Part shown: piece after piece, positions 7,859-17,420 of the stretch
How positions within the stretch are numbered: the stretch's first letter is position 1
Layout: each line of letters starts with the position of its first letter
Assembly (NCBI RefSeq): GCF_024129865.1
Contig: NZ_JAMYFE010000036.1
Location: 24,370 to 57,328 of the forward strand
Source of the DNA: Stieleria tagensis
GTDB lineage: Bacteria; Planctomycetota; Planctomycetia; Pirellulales; Pirellulaceae
DNA: 32,959 bases
Direction of reading: 5' to 3'
Program-made: the position numbers and the translations under genes
The notes under the pieces: generated by a model
What the model saw: the letters and a program-made list of their open reading frames with translations, nothing else
Told to the model about the DNA's origin: nothing
Database searches by the model: none

Positions 7859-8162
7859 AATTGTCCCGACGATTTTGCGCGAGGCATTGGTTTTCCTAAC
7901 CCGACACGTCACGTGGCGTTGACCTAATCCTCAAAGGTAAATCCGCATGGAAAAGGCAACCCGACGCGTCAGCGAGGGATTTAGCGTGTTGACGGGATCC
8001 CTCGCTGACGCGTCGGGTTACCAAAAACCAATGCCTGACGACGCGAGAGCGCGACTTCGAAAAGCGCGAGCGAGGGACTCCATCTGATTCCTCCCTGGCG
8101 CATCGCGTTTGCGAGAGAATCGCCGTTTCAATACGTGCCAGTGAAAGACGCGGTCCATCGCA
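7859..8162. other. Convergent intergenic region filled by a palindromic repeat element
   Basis: 304 bases between the stops of spp (+) and amylosucrase (-). I see no credible gene. It is dominated by nested inverted repeats (7882-8036), listed separately. The flank 8040-8160 holds GCG-rich sequence (ACGCGAGAGCGCGACTTCG) with no clear feature. Confidence 0.6.
7882..8036. repeat. Nested palindromic intergenic repeat, copy 1
   Basis: Core hairpin: 7958-7980 (starting AACCCGACGCGTCAGCGAGG) is an exact 23-base inverted repeat of 7997-8019, with a 16-base loop. With one mismatch the arms extend to 7955-8022. An outer half-copy at 7882-7910 is the inverse of 8007-8036 apart from a two-base change and one indel, so the right arm can pair with either left arm. 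The reverse complement of 7955-8022 matches 12622-12689 at 59 of 68 positions, which defines a dispersed family. The position between two convergent stops suggests a bidirectional terminator or a small non-autonomous mobile repeat. Confidence 0.85.
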
Positions 8163-10184
8163 TCAAACACGGCTGAGCCAACAGATTTGGTAGGGTGCTA
8201 AGGTCAACGGTTCGGAAGTGCCGATGGTGGTCTTTTCGATCGCGTCTTCAAAGAACCGACCCAGCCCGGCGGTGCGAACTTTGTTGCCCGCGATCACCTG
8301 TGTGGTTTCGGAAAAATTCGCCAACACAACCAATCGATCGCCGTCGTGGATCCGCACGTACCCCAACACCGATCGGTTGGACGTGTTGAACAATTCCATC
8401 TCTTGACCCGCGAGAGCCGGCGTGGATTTTCGCTGGTGGATCAAATGCCGTAGTGACAAATAGATTCGCTTGCGAATCGAAGCATCGTTCAGTTCATCGT
8501 TCAGTTCGTCCAGATACTCCCACTTCATTTTGGGTCGGTGAATCCAGCGGCTATCGCCCGCTTTCGCCGGATCTTTGACGAAGTCATAGTCATTGAGCAT
8601 GCCCCATTCTTCACCCAAGTACAACAACGGAATCCCACCGATGCTGAGCGTGACGCCGTGCAACAGCATCATGCGGCGGATCGCGAGTTCTTTCTTTTGC
8701 TCGTCATCCTCGTCAATCGCCTGTTCCAGGCCGGCCAATGAAGCCATGGTTCCGGAGATCCGCATGTCGCCGGTTTCGACGTTTTCCTGAAACGGGACGC
8801 CACGCGCAAACGAACCTTCGAATTGCCCGGTGTAAAACTGATTCAAAAACTGGCGATGGTTGTACGCGTTGATTCCAATCGCTGCGGCATCATTGTCGTC
8901 GAACGTCCAGCCGATGTCGTCATGGCAGCGCAGATAATTAACCCAGGCGGTTTCAGCGGGCAGCCGAAAACGATGCCCCAACGTCTGCACCAATAAATCG
9001 GTTTTCCGTGTGGCCAACGATTCCCACAACAACGCCATCAACGTCGGGTTATAGGAAATCTGGCATTCATTTTGGTCGATGTATTTAACGACTTCGTCCG
9101 GGTGCACGATCGCTTCGGATTTGAACAACAACCCCGGCGCAGCAATTTTGGCCAACCGATTGAAAGCTCGGATCAACAGGTGCGCTTCGTCCAAATTTTC
9201 ACAACCGGTGCCCATCTGTTTCCAAATGAATGCGACCGCGTCCAACCGCAACACGTCAACGCCCATGTTAGCGATGTACAGCATTTCTTCTAACATCGCG
9301 CGAAACACGCCTGGATTGCTGTAGTTCAGATCCCACTGAAAACTATTGAACGTCGTCCACACCCAATGACGCATGCCGTCGTGCCACGTAAAATTACCCC
9401 GGCGGACGGTAGGAAAAATTTCGCGTAGCGTGCGTTCGTATTTATCCGGTTCGGTGCGGTCGGGAAACAGATAGTAGAACTCGCGGTGTTCGAAATTCCC
9501 CGCCTGTGCTTGTTTCGCCCAATCATGGTCGTCGGCAGTGTGATTGAAAACGAAATCCAACACCAAAACGATCCCCGCCTCGCGCAGGTCCTGGGCCAGC
9601 AACCGCAGATCATTCACCGTCCCCAATCCGGGATTCACACTGCGATAGTTGCTGATCGCATAGCCGCCATCATTGTTGCCAGGACGCACCGCGAACAGCG
9701 GCATCAGGTGCAGGTAGGTCAGGCCGAGGTCTTTGAAATAGCCGACGTGCTGCCGCAGTCGACTGAGGTTCTCGCTGAACAGATCCACGTATAACGCACC
9801 CCCAACGATCTGCTCGGATTTAAACCAATCCGGATTATTGATTCTGGCGCGATCATTGTCACGCAGCGCTTCATCACGCTCGAACCAACTGAGCGCGGCC
9901 GTCGTGAGAATCTGTTCTAAGTGGTAAAAAAAGTCGTAACGATCGTGATACAGGTGATACAGGATCGCGAACAGCGGCCCCCAATGCTCCTCCAGTCGTC
10001 GCTCGAATTCGCACCACAACTGATCCGCGCACACACCTGGACGCCCCTCTGGATCCGTCTTGCCGGTCGATTCGACCGCGCCGGATTGGGCACTGGCCTG
10101 GGCGTTCTCCCAGGCTTGTTTCAATCGCGGCCGCAAGCGGTCCAGCGTCAACTGAGCTCGCGCCGCAACCTCTTGTTCCGTCAT
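8163..10184 (-). CDS. ams: Amylosucrase (GH13 subfamily 4)
   Basis: 673 aa from the ATG at 10184, seven bases after the stop of sps, so probably translationally coupled; a start at 10271 would overlap sps. The enzyme transfers glucose from sucrose to an alpha-1,4-glucan, releasing fructose, and can also hydrolyse sucrose. Stretches closely matching the Neisseria polysaccharea enzyme are seen throughout: [86 protein letters not shown] and SFARGVPFQ. The nucleophile is D315 and the acid/base E357, both offset by 29 from D286/E328 of the Neisseria enzyme, and the HDD transition-state stabiliser is also present. No signal peptide is seen, so it is cytoplasmic. It probably recycles stored sucrose into glycogen-like glucan, feeding fructose to the fructokinase. 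Confidence 0.95.
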   Translation of the reverse strand: MTEQEVAARAQLTLDRLRPRLKQAWENAQASAQSGAVESTGKTDPEGRPGVCADQLWCEFERRLEEHWGPLFAILYHLYHDRYDFFYHLEQILTTAALSWFERDEALRDNDRARINNPDWFKSEQIVGGALYVDLFSENLSRLRQHVGYFKDLGLTYLHLMPLFAVRPGNNDGGYAISNYRSVNPGLGTVNDLRLLAQDLREAGIVLVLDFVFNHTADDHDWAKQAQAGNFEHREFYYLFPDRTEPDKYERTLREIFPTVRRGNFTWHDGMRHWVWTTFNSFQWDLNYSNPGVFRAMLEEMLYIANMGVDVLRLDAVAFIWKQMGTGCENLDEAHLLIRAFNRLAKIAAPGLLFKSEAIVHPDEVVKYIDQNECQISYNPTLMALLWESLATRKTDLLVQTLGHRFRLPAETAWVNYLRCHDDIGWTFDDNDAAAIGINAYNHRQFLNQFYTGQFEGSFARGVPFQENVETGDMRISGTMASLAGLEQAIDEDDEQKKELAIRRMMLLHGVTLSIGGIPLLYLGEEWGMLNDYDFVKDPAKAGDSRWIHRPKMKWEYLDELNDELNDASIRKRIYLSLRHLIHQRKSTPALAGQEMELFNTSNRSVLGYVRIHDGDRLVVLANFSETTQVIAGNKVRTAGLGRFFEDAIEKTTIGTSEPLTLAPYQICWLSRV

Positions 10185-10191
10185 CGCGTGA

Positions 10192-12321
10192 CTATTCAAT
10201 CCGATCATTGGGGATGACGATGTTATCCAAAAAATTGTAGTAGCTAATGCCTTCCAGAATGCCGGCCGCATGCGACGCCTGGGCGAAGTAGACGCGAGGC
10301 CGATTTTTCAAACGGTTCATTTCTTTGCTGTGATTTCCAACGACAACGCCCAGCGTTCTGCCGAGCAACATGCCGACGTCATTACCCGAATCGCCGGCAA
10401 CCAGAACATGCTCGGGGGCAAACCCCCATTTCCAAAGCACGTGTCGCATTGAAAAATCGCTGCCGCCCCGTACGGGGATCACATCCATGAACATCCCCAA
10501 TGACATCAGGACTCTAGCACGTACACCGGCTTCGCGAAGCCGCTTCTTGATCTTCTTGATGCTGGGACTGATCTCGGTGTCAATTTCATAGCTGATTTTG
10601 AACTCGGATTGGTTTTCGTCTGATTGCCGATACAACCCCTCAATGCCGTCGAGCGCGCTGCGGACTTCATCCGGCTTCCAAACGTAGCCAATGGATTTTT
10701 GCCAGCTGCGGTCCGGGGTCAGGTTTTCACCGTAGTGCAATTGGGTTCCCGCATCCGTGTCGATCAGATCGGGTTGCGGCAATCCCAACTGTTCGATCAT
10801 CTCCATCGCACTATCAAGCCGACGGCCGGTAGCGATGCCGAATCCAATGTTTTCATGGGAACGAATCATGTCCTTGAATTGTTCCAAGGCATCATTGTCT
10901 CCGGTCAACGTATTGTCCAAATCCGTCACGATCAATCGGTCAAATTCCGGCAACCGCCGCGCCGTTCGATTGATCGGTTCCGGGGACGCGGTATGAGACA
11001 AAATGTCGCTCAAATCGCGCAAGTAGCGCGTCGCATGATTCGACCAGGCGTAATGTTCTCGAGTCCCCTTGATTCCATTCTCTGACCAGGTCTGCCACTG
11101 ATCTGGCTCGGTCAGCGTTCGCAACAAAGCGTGTTCAATTTCCGATTGATCCAGCGGATCCACTAGGATTCCGTTTTGGCAGTTCGAAATGATGTCTCGC
11201 GGCCCGCCGTCACTGGTTGCCACGATCGGCAACCCCGTCGCCCCTGCTTCCAGTAGCGTCAACCCGAACGGTTCCGTCAGGGCGGGATTAATAAACACGC
11301 CGCGCAGCTGTGTGATGTAGCGATACAGTTCGGGAACATCGTCGGAACTGTGATGTTTTGGATAAGCAACCTTGCCGTACAAGTCGTACTTGTCAATCAA
11401 ATGCAGAATATTACCGATTACGGTTCGCTGGCCTTTGGTCAACTCGCGGTAGTCGTCGCGTGTCCCCAAGATCAAAACCAGGTTCGCACGTCGCTGCAGT
11501 TCCTCGCTCTCGCCATACACACGAACCAGCATTTCCAGATTCTTGCGCTCATCCGGACGTGCCATCGTCAGGATCGCCGGCTTCTCAGGCTCCTTGAGAA
11601 AACGGTCCAACTGATCGGCAATTTTTGGTCGCGGCCAATATTCATCGGGAGGTGAAAACGATGCCAGATCCACCCCCGGTGGAATCACCTCCATCCGTGA
11701 CGGCTGATAGTGGTCGTACAATTCGTACTGCTGCTGAACTTCCTGGTTCGTGCTAGTGACGACCATGGCTGCCGTTTCCAGGGCAATTTCTTCGGCCTCG
11801 ATTCGCTGCGTCAATCGGTAACGCCGCTCCAGCGTTTCGCGACTGGATTTCCCCAGCGACAATCGCTGCCGCTTCACACGCCCCAGCGAATGCCCAGTGA
11901 ATACAAACGGGATATGCAGTAGACGCGCCAAGTGCGCACCGGCAACGCCGGCATCGGCATAGTGACCATGAATGACCTGTGGCAGACCGCTGCGTTTAAA
12001 GTGCGCGATCGTCTGGTCGATGAACATTTCCATGTACGGCCACAACGACTCTTTCCGCAGATACCGCTTGGGGCCAAACGGGATCCGCACAATTTTGGCG
12101 TTATCCGAAAGTGACTCCTCTAACTGTGCGTAGTCGTCATCGACCGCCGGATCGATGACCTGCCGCGTCAACAGTTCGACTTCTCCGACGCTGGGTTGCT
12201 TGGCCAATTCTCGAGCTAATTCGACGACATATTTGACCTGCCCGCCGGTGTCAGCGTCTCGACCCAATTCAAAATCATGGCCGCGGATCAAACCGTGCAG
12301 ACTGATGAGAGAGATTTTCAT
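10192..12321 (-). CDS. sps: Bifunctional sucrose-phosphate synthase/phosphatase
   Basis: 709 aa, ATG at 12321 with AAGGA just upstream. Residues 1 to about 450 are a GT4 retaining glycosyltransferase of the sucrose-phosphate synthase type: [10 protein letters not shown] and [13 protein letters not shown] at the N-terminus, [24 protein letters not shown], and the donor-site stretch [14 protein letters not shown]. It would join UDP- or ADP-glucose and fructose-6-phosphate. Residues about 460-700 are a HAD phosphatase with DLDNT (D467, D469), ATGRR and AGDSGND intact, so unlike the inactive plant SPP-like domain it should hydrolyse sucrose-6-phosphate. The gene is followed after seven bases by amylosucrase, forming a make-and-use pair. 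Accumulation of sucrose as an osmolyte is known in Rhodopirellula and methanotrophs; that role here is inferred. Confidence 0.95.
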   Translation of the reverse strand: MKISLISLHGLIRGHDFELGRDADTGGQVKYVVELARELAKQPSVGEVELLTRQVIDPAVDDDYAQLEESLSDNAKIVRIPFGPKRYLRKESLWPYMEMFIDQTIAHFKRSGLPQVIHGHYADAGVAGAHLARLLHIPFVFTGHSLGRVKRQRLSLGKSSRETLERRYRLTQRIEAEEIALETAAMVVTSTNQEVQQQYELYDHYQPSRMEVIPPGVDLASFSPPDEYWPRPKIADQLDRFLKEPEKPAILTMARPDERKNLEMLVRVYGESEELQRRANLVLILGTRDDYRELTKGQRTVIGNILHLIDKYDLYGKVAYPKHHSSDDVPELYRYITQLRGVFINPALTEPFGLTLLEAGATGLPIVATSDGGPRDIISNCQNGILVDPLDQSEIEHALLRTLTEPDQWQTWSENGIKGTREHYAWSNHATRYLRDLSDILSHTASPEPINRTARRLPEFDRLIVTDLDNTLTGDNDALEQFKDMIRSHENIGFGIATGRRLDSAMEMIEQLGLPQPDLIDTDAGTQLHYGENLTPDRSWQKSIGYVWKPDEVRSALDGIEGLYRQSDENQSEFKISYEIDTEISPSIKKIKKRLREAGVRARVLMSLGMFMDVIPVRGGSDFSMRHVLWKWGFAPEHVLVAGDSGNDVGMLLGRTLGVVVGNHSKEMNRLKNRPRVYFAQASHAAGILEGISYYNFLDNIVIPNDRIE

Positions 12322-12380
12322 CGCTTCCTTGGTGGATTACGCCACGTGCATTTTCATTACTGGTTTCCCCATTCTCGGAA

Positions 12381-12393
12381 GCACAGTCTGTGC
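12381..12393. promoter_or_regulatory. Short palindrome in the sps upstream region
   Basis: GCACAGTCTGTGC is a 13-base palindrome about 60 bases upstream of the sps ATG. It could be an operator or a leader hairpin; nothing in the window identifies a regulator. Confidence 0.25.
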
Positions 12394-12557
12394 CGAACCC
12401 AAGCAGATTGCCACCAAAAGATTGGGCAAGGGCACTTTGCCCCCCCAAAACGCCTCTAATGGGGAGGGCCCAGTCTCCGCTGGTCGAACATCCCCCACAC
12501 TGGTCAATTACCAATCAAGCCGCAAGCCTGTTGAACGATGCGTTTTTCCGTGACCGC

Positions 12558-12584
12558 TTGGTTTTTCGTCACCCGATGCGTCAG
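12558..12584. repeat. Degenerate half-copy of the palindromic repeat
   Basis: TTGGTTTTTCGTCACCCGAT followed by GCGTCAG resembles the end of the repeat unit (TTGGTTTTTGGTAACCCGAC followed by GCGTCAG, seen in reverse at 8003-8034). It lies beside full copy 2, mirroring the extra half-copy beside copy 1. Confidence 0.5.
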
Positions 12585-12606
12585 TTTTAAAGTTGCGCTT
12601 TCGCGT

Positions 12607-12689
12607 CAGGCGTTGATTTTTGGTAACCCAAAGTGTCAGCGAGAAATCCCGTTAACACCCTAAATCCCTCGCTGACGCTTCGGGTTACC
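12607..12689. repeat. Palindromic intergenic repeat, copy 2
   Basis: 12622-12689 is an imperfect hairpin (GGTAACCC at the left end, GGGTTACC at the right) and matches the reverse complement of 7955-8022 at 59 of 68 positions with no gaps. Homology continues left through 12607-12621 (AGGCGTTGATTTTTG). It lies 74 bases beyond the ndh stop and so may act as its terminator. Confidence 0.8.
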
Positions 12690-12762
12690 ATCAAAGCGCA
12701 CCTTTAAAAGGCGACACGGAAGTCTCAGACTCCCATCGACCGCTGCATCCGAGGGGCGTCGA

Positions 12763-14082
12763 TCAATCCACTTTCTTGACGGGGCGCTCGACGACGGTTG
12801 ACGGCGCATTGGTGATCAATCGCGAGGATCGATCACGCGTCAAGAACGTCCACCCCCACTGGACCAACACCAAGATACGATTACGAAATCGAGTGATGTA
12901 CATCAGGTGCACGAACAACCACAGGAACCAGGCAACGAACCCCTGGACTTTGAAGTTCCGAATCGTGCCGACGGCCCGGTAGCGACCGATCACTGCCAAA
13001 CTGCCACGATCGAAGTAATGAAATGGTTTGCGTGGTTTGCCTTTGGCATCGGCAATGATACAGCGTCCAGCGTGCCGCCCCATTTGACTGGCGACCGGCG
13101 CTAAACAAGGCAGTTCACCATGCTCTGCCGTTTCCAATGACGCCAAATCACCACACACAAACACGTTGGAGTGACCTTCGATCGACACATCCGGTCCAAC
13201 GACAACTCGTCCGCTGCGCTTGCGTTCGACGCCGGCCTGACGACTGATCGTTTCACCCATCGGCACCGCCTGGACGCCGGCCGCCCAAACGACGGTACGA
13301 GTGCGAATCGTTTTGTCGGGCAAGTCAGTTGTCGACGACAGGACCACTTCGGTCGGTTCGATTTGTTTGACGTGGTAACCACACAACACCTCGACGCCCA
13401 GCGCCGTCAGATCGCGATGTGTTCGCTGGGGCAGCGGCGGTGGATAAAAATGCATCGGATTTTCGCTCGGTTCGATCAACACGACCCGCGTCTGTTGCGG
13501 ATCAATGCTGCGAAAATCACGCGCCATCGAATGAAAGGCGACTTCGGCAATCGCGCCGGCCAATTCGCAACCGGTCGGCCCCGCGCCGACAATCACGAAC
13601 GTCAATTGTTCCGCAACTTCAACCGGATCCTGACAACGCTCGGCGGTTTCAAAGGCGGTTAAGATCCGCCGCCGGATTTCCGTAGCGTTTTCAACGGTCT
13701 TTAATCCCGGGGCCAATTCACTCCAATGGTCGTTCCCGAAATAGTGATGCGACGATCCGGCGGCCACGATTAAGTAGTCGTAGTGCAACGCTTGGTCGTT
13801 CATCTGCACCTGCTGGTCAGCCAGCGAAATGTCGGTGACCTCACCCAACAACACCTGCGCATTGGGCTGGCGGTTCAAGATCGAACGCAGTGGCGACGCG
13901 ATATTCGACGGCGAAAGCTCACCGGTCGCGACCTGGTACAACAGCGGTTGAAAGAGGTGATGATTGCGACGATCAATCAATGTGATTCGCACGTCGGCCC
14001 GTTTGAGCGACTGCACCGCAGCCAACCCGGCAAAACCACCACCAATCACAATCACAGACGGCTTGTCGTCAGAGGGGGACAT
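12763..14082 (-). CDS. ndh: Type II NADH dehydrogenase (NDH-2)
   Basis: 439 aa, ATG at 14082 with AGGA about eight bases upstream. A monotopic flavoprotein that passes electrons from NADH to quinone without pumping protons. Residues 10-19 (VIVIGGGFAG) form the FAD dinucleotide fold, followed by LIDRRNHHLFQPLLYQVATG, a stretch diagnostic of NDH-2. A second fold for NADH lies near 164-177 (IVGAGPTGCELAGA). VWAAGVQA and FVCGDLASL are the late FAD-contact motifs. The C-terminal hydrophobic stretch FVAWFLWLFVHLMYI would anchor it at the membrane. Length is typical. No operon partner is evident: sps downstream is separated by 441 bases including the repeat element. Confidence 0.95.
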   Translation of the reverse strand: MSPSDDKPSVIVIGGGFAGLAAVQSLKRADVRITLIDRRNHHLFQPLLYQVATGELSPSNIASPLRSILNRQPNAQVLLGEVTDISLADQQVQMNDQALHYDYLIVAAGSSHHYFGNDHWSELAPGLKTVENATEIRRRILTAFETAERCQDPVEVAEQLTFVIVGAGPTGCELAGAIAEVAFHSMARDFRSIDPQQTRVVLIEPSENPMHFYPPPLPQRTHRDLTALGVEVLCGYHVKQIEPTEVVLSSTTDLPDKTIRTRTVVWAAGVQAVPMGETISRQAGVERKRSGRVVVGPDVSIEGHSNVFVCGDLASLETAEHGELPCLAPVASQMGRHAGRCIIADAKGKPRKPFHYFDRGSLAVIGRYRAVGTIRNFKVQGFVAWFLWLFVHLMYITRFRNRILVLVQWGWTFLTRDRSSRLITNAPSTVVERPVKKVD

Positions 14083-14451
14083 TACAGTTCCTGTCGTAAT
14101 CCAGTTCCCGACGCTATCCAGGGGACATCAGCAACGACTCTAGCACCGTCCACGACAGCTGAAAACCACGCACCAATCCGATCGCAATGCAGCGGATTCG
14201 AAACGGCAGCCGCCCCCCGGGGACTGGACGGCTTGCAATGCTACTGTGGCGATTAAGATGCTCGGTGGACTGGGAGGGTTGTCGGTTTTATGTGTTTTGG
14301 GGCTACGCCGGTTTGCGACAATGGAAACGGTTTGCCAGAAAGTATCAGCCAACCACAGCGGTCCGACCGACGGTGAAACCGACGGGGGCGTTGTTTCCAT
14401 CGGTTGCCCGCTCAGCACGAGCGAGAGAGAGTGGGAGAGAATCCAAACCCA
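14083..14451. other. Divergent intergenic region between ndh and the AsmA-like gene
   Basis: 369 bases that must hold the promoters of both flanking genes. I cannot point to convincing -35/-10 boxes. A possible short reading frame (14258-14455) is listed separately. A C/G-rich run lies at about 14209-14222. Confidence 0.5.
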
Positions 14452-14455
14452 ATGA
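14258..14455 (+). CDS. Possible small hydrophobic upstream protein (doubtful)
   Basis: 65 codons from the ATG at 14258, beginning MLGGLGGLSVLCVLGLRR, with a short hydrophobic segment followed by a polar tail. Its TGA overlaps the ATG of the AsmA-like gene (ATGA at 14452-14455), an arrangement seen in translationally coupled pairs. There is no good ribosome site and no recognised family, so it may be chance. Confidence 0.22.
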   Translation: MLGGLGGLSVLCVLGLRRFATMETVCQKVSANHSGPTDGETDGGVVSIGCPLSTSEREWERIQTQ

Positions 14456-17346
14456 TTCGAATATATGCTGCACTGATTTGCCTGGTAGCGATCCAGCCGA
14501 ATCATGCCTGTGGACAAGATGCGCAGCCGAAATACCGGTATTGGACGACCAAATGGTCGTTCGATGACATCAATCTACAGGACCTGACGCGAAAGTTGCG
14601 TTTGATCGGTATCGATCTACCCATTGGCGTCGCCGGACGTGCCACTGTTAATTTTGACGTCTCGGTCCCACTGACCGCACTGCGAACCGGACGCGCCTAT
14701 CGGTTTGACGGATCGATTGCGATACGCGAACTGCGTGCGGACAAAATCAAATTCGATTCATTGCGTGCCAAGGTTCTGTTTAACGACGGCAAACTGGTGC
14801 TCTCTGATCTGAACTGTATTGAGCACATAGACGACAGCGGCAAACCGGCACCGGCGAGCGGAAAATTTGTCGGCGCCGCGTCCGCCCAGTTGTTGCCCAA
14901 AGGGGACTTCCAAGCTGACCTGAACGCCACCGATTTAGAGATCGGCCCGTTTGCAGATCTGCTGGCGCGATTCGGGATCGGTGTGGATCCGGGGACGGTT
15001 CGCGGCGGATTGACCGCGGACGTGGCATTGGCCGGTTCGATCGATGAAATCAATTCACCGGATCGCTGGACGATCGCCGGCAACCTGGATGCCAGCGGTC
15101 TAAAAAGTAGCGACAGCATCGCTTTGGACATTGCCGCCAAATCATTTCGACTGCAGGACCAGGCGCTCACGTTGCCCAGTTTGCGAGTCACCTCGGCCGA
15201 TCGCCCGGAGTTCTTTTTGCAGGCCGGCGGCACAGCTTCGCTGGCCGATTCGACCTCCTTTGATTTACAGTTGCAAGCGAACGATTTACCGGTCAGCGAC
15301 TTGCTGGCACTGCGATTCAATCATCCCCAAGCGATCTTTGACGGCAAACTGGACTTGCAGGGCACTGCAGTGGGATCGCTGGGCGGCCCCCAAAAAGATC
15401 GGCGTCTGAACGTTCAAGTCGCGGTGGCGTCACCTGAAATTCAAATGGGCGGCGTTCATTTGGGGCTGCTCGAACACGATGTCCAATTGACCAACAACCA
15501 ACTCTCTGTCCGGCCCCGAAACACCACTACCGCGCTCGATCCGCGAATACGTCTGCAATCGCTGCAAGCCGACTACGAATCGAACGACCAGTTCTTCAAG
15601 ATCAAACGTCTCGACGCATCACTGTTTGGCGGAAGACTGGATGGTGAAGGCCAGTTGGCTAAATCCCCCGACGACAATCACCGATTGATCGCCAATTGGT
15701 CCGGGATTGCGCCGCGAGCCCGATTGCCGTCCTCACTGGCCGCGCAGGGATCGATGTTTTCGCGGGCGTCGTTGTCTTTGGAAACGTCCGGCAAGATTGA
15801 CTGGACCGCGCCGGCCGACAAACTGGATCAACCCGCCCAACACCGTGGCAACGTCGATGTCACACTGGCCAACATCCGCGTCGGTGACGAACCGGTCGGC
15901 AACGCTGATCTGAAATTGGCCATCGCACCCGATCAGTTCGACGCGAACTTGGACGGCAAGTTGTTTGGTGGCACAGTGACGATCCAAACCACCGCTGGAA
16001 TCGATGCGCAGACGCGCTGGAATGACATCCCAGCGAAATTGCAAGTGAATCAATTTTCATTCACGCAACTCTCACTGCAAGACCTGTTGCGTTTGGCACA
16101 CGTCGATCATTCGCGATTTGGAGGCCGGATCGACGGGGAATTGCGTCCTCGATTCGATGACGACGGCGTCTTGGTCAGCGACGCGGACATTCACCTGTTC
16201 GGTTTGGCGGCCGACGGTGTCTTGGTCGCCAGGTCGGTGCGCGCGTCACTGAAGTCGTTTGGCAGCGATCTGGCTCTGAAAACCGTACGGGGAACCTATG
16301 CGGGAGGCCAATTGCAAATGGACGGGCATTGGTCACTGGGCCACGGCGAAAAAACGATGACTGCGCGACTGGTGCGCGCCAAAGGCGATCGAGTGTTATT
16401 GCCGATCAGTAAAAACGCATCGGGCTGGGTCGGCGGTATCGTTTCCACACGCGCCTTGATCGCTGCGCCCGGCGACTCGCTGAAGGACACCATCCGAATC
16501 ACGGGCGCAGTTGCGGTTCGCGACGGGACCACATTTGGGTTGCCCGTTGGCGACGCACACAGCCCCTATGTGATTTCGGTTGGTGTCCAACCGTTTCAGT
16601 GGCGGGCGGATTTTTCTGCGATCAGTTCGAAACTCGCGCGGGGCCGGGTCGACGGCAACTTGACTTTCGCGTCGGCCAGCGCCGGGCGATCCGGATTGCA
16701 TCTGGAAAGCAACTGGCGAATGAACCACGTGGATTTTGAAAGCCTGCTTAGCACCTACGTCGGCACCAGCACCATCGGCCGTGGCGACGTGACCGGTGAT
16801 TTCCGGCTAAGCGGTCGTCACGTCAGTGGAGTCCGCGACTTGGATGGCGAATTCATGGTGCGACTGGGCGGAACCGATGCCACCGCAGTTCCTGGCCTGT
16901 CGGCGGCCGGATCTCTGCTGGGTGCATCTGCATTGGTCGGTGTCCGATTTGAGGAAGGCAACGCGAAAGGACGCATCAAGGGCGGCAAAGTCATCGTGGA
17001 TCAAATGGTGATGACATCCAAGCGTGTCGCCGTAGAGGCCGTCGGCAGCGTCGGCATTCGGGACAAACGGTTGGATTTTAACGCGATCCTTTCAACAGGT
17101 AATTTTGAAGGCCAAACCCAACTCATCGAACAACTCGGATCCCAGATTCTGTTGGATTTGACGCCGATCGGACAAATCAACCAATTGGTCAGCGATCGAA
17201 CCATCGTGTTTGAATTGGCCGGACCGACGCGTGACCCGATTTTTCGTCTGCTGACCGCCGAAACCGTGCAAGCCAACGCCCGCCGTTTTGCTCGCCAGCA
17301 GGCCATCGGGCTGATCCTTGCCGATTCGATCCTGTTTGACAATTAA
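14452..17346 (+). CDS. AsmA/TamB-like envelope protein
   Basis: 964 aa from the ATG at 14452; a TTG at 14404 would place 16 polar residues before the signal peptide and is rejected. Residues 1-22 are an export signal (MIRIYAALICLVAIQPNHAC). The rest is repetitive beta-rich sequence built of alternating short strands (DFQADLNATDLEIGPFADLL; TVRGGLTADVALAGSIDEI), as in AsmA, DUF3971 and TamB proteins that form lipid-carrying grooves across the periplasm. The last 150 residues carry the AsmA_2-like ending with GGKVIVDQMVM, GSVGIRDKRLDFNAIL and FELAGPTRDPIFRL. The likely role is lipid transport or envelope assembly, inferred from family resemblance only. The polysaccharide export lipoprotein follows after 74 bases, a sensible envelope neighbour. 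The first region could be shorter than a full TamB and lacks its C-terminal DUF490 signature. Confidence 0.68.
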   Translation: MIRIYAALICLVAIQPNHACGQDAQPKYRYWTTKWSFDDINLQDLTRKLRLIGIDLPIGVAGRATVNFDVSVPLTALRTGRAYRFDGSIAIRELRADKIKFDSLRAKVLFNDGKLVLSDLNCIEHIDDSGKPAPASGKFVGAASAQLLPKGDFQADLNATDLEIGPFADLLARFGIGVDPGTVRGGLTADVALAGSIDEINSPDRWTIAGNLDASGLKSSDSIALDIAAKSFRLQDQALTLPSLRVTSADRPEFFLQAGGTASLADSTSFDLQLQANDLPVSDLLALRFNHPQAIFDGKLDLQGTAVGSLGGPQKDRRLNVQVAVASPEIQMGGVHLGLLEHDVQLTNNQLSVRPRNTTTALDPRIRLQSLQADYESNDQFFKIKRLDASLFGGRLDGEGQLAKSPDDNHRLIANWSGIAPRARLPSSLAAQGSMFSRASLSLETSGKIDWTAPADKLDQPAQHRGNVDVTLANIRVGDEPVGNADLKLAIAPDQFDANLDGKLFGGTVTIQTTAGIDAQTRWNDIPAKLQVNQFSFTQLSLQDLLRLAHVDHSRFGGRIDGELRPRFDDDGVLVSDADIHLFGLAADGVLVARSVRASLKSFGSDLALKTVRGTYAGGQLQMDGHWSLGHGEKTMTARLVRAKGDRVLLPISKNASGWVGGIVSTRALIAAPGDSLKDTIRITGAVAVRDGTTFGLPVGDAHSPYVISVGVQPFQWRADFSAISSKLARGRVDGNLTFASASAGRSGLHLESNWRMNHVDFESLLSTYVGTSTIGRGDVTGDFRLSGRHVSGVRDLDGEFMVRLGGTDATAVPGLSAAGSLLGASALVGVRFEEGNAKGRIKGGKVIVDQMVMTSKRVAVEAVGSVGIRDKRLDFNAILSTGNFEGQTQLIEQLGSQILLDLTPIGQINQLVSDRTIVFELAGPTRDPIFRLLTAETVQANARRFARQQAIGLILADSILFDN

Positions 17347-17365
17347 ACGGCGCAGTGAATCTGTA

Positions 17366-17387
17366 GCGGCAGTTTTGTTTCTGCCGC
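17366..17387 (+). terminator. Small hairpin after the AsmA-like gene
   Basis: GCGGCAG (17366-17372) and CTGCCGC (17381-17387) pair around a T-rich 8-base loop. No T-run follows, so intrinsic termination is uncertain; it may be an attenuating hairpin within an operon. Confidence 0.35.
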
Positions 17388-17420
17388 GCGCGATGGGTTG
17401 GTCATGCCGATTGAAGCGGT

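Larger units (their letters stand above)
12322..12762. other. Intergenic region: sps leader plus palindromic repeat copy 2
   Basis: 441 bases between ndh (stop at 12763) and sps (start at 12321), both on the minus strand, so it holds the ndh 3' end and the sps promoter. I find no supported gene. Visible structures are the palindrome 12381-12393, a GGGCAA/TTGCCC pair (12424-12429 and 12437-12442), a degenerate repeat half at 12558-12584, and the full repeat at 12607-12689. Confidence 0.6.

Noticed and set aside
10185-10271. Longer start for amylosucrase
   Set aside because: It would overlap the end of sps and add residues absent from the family; the ATG seven bases after the sps stop fits coupling.
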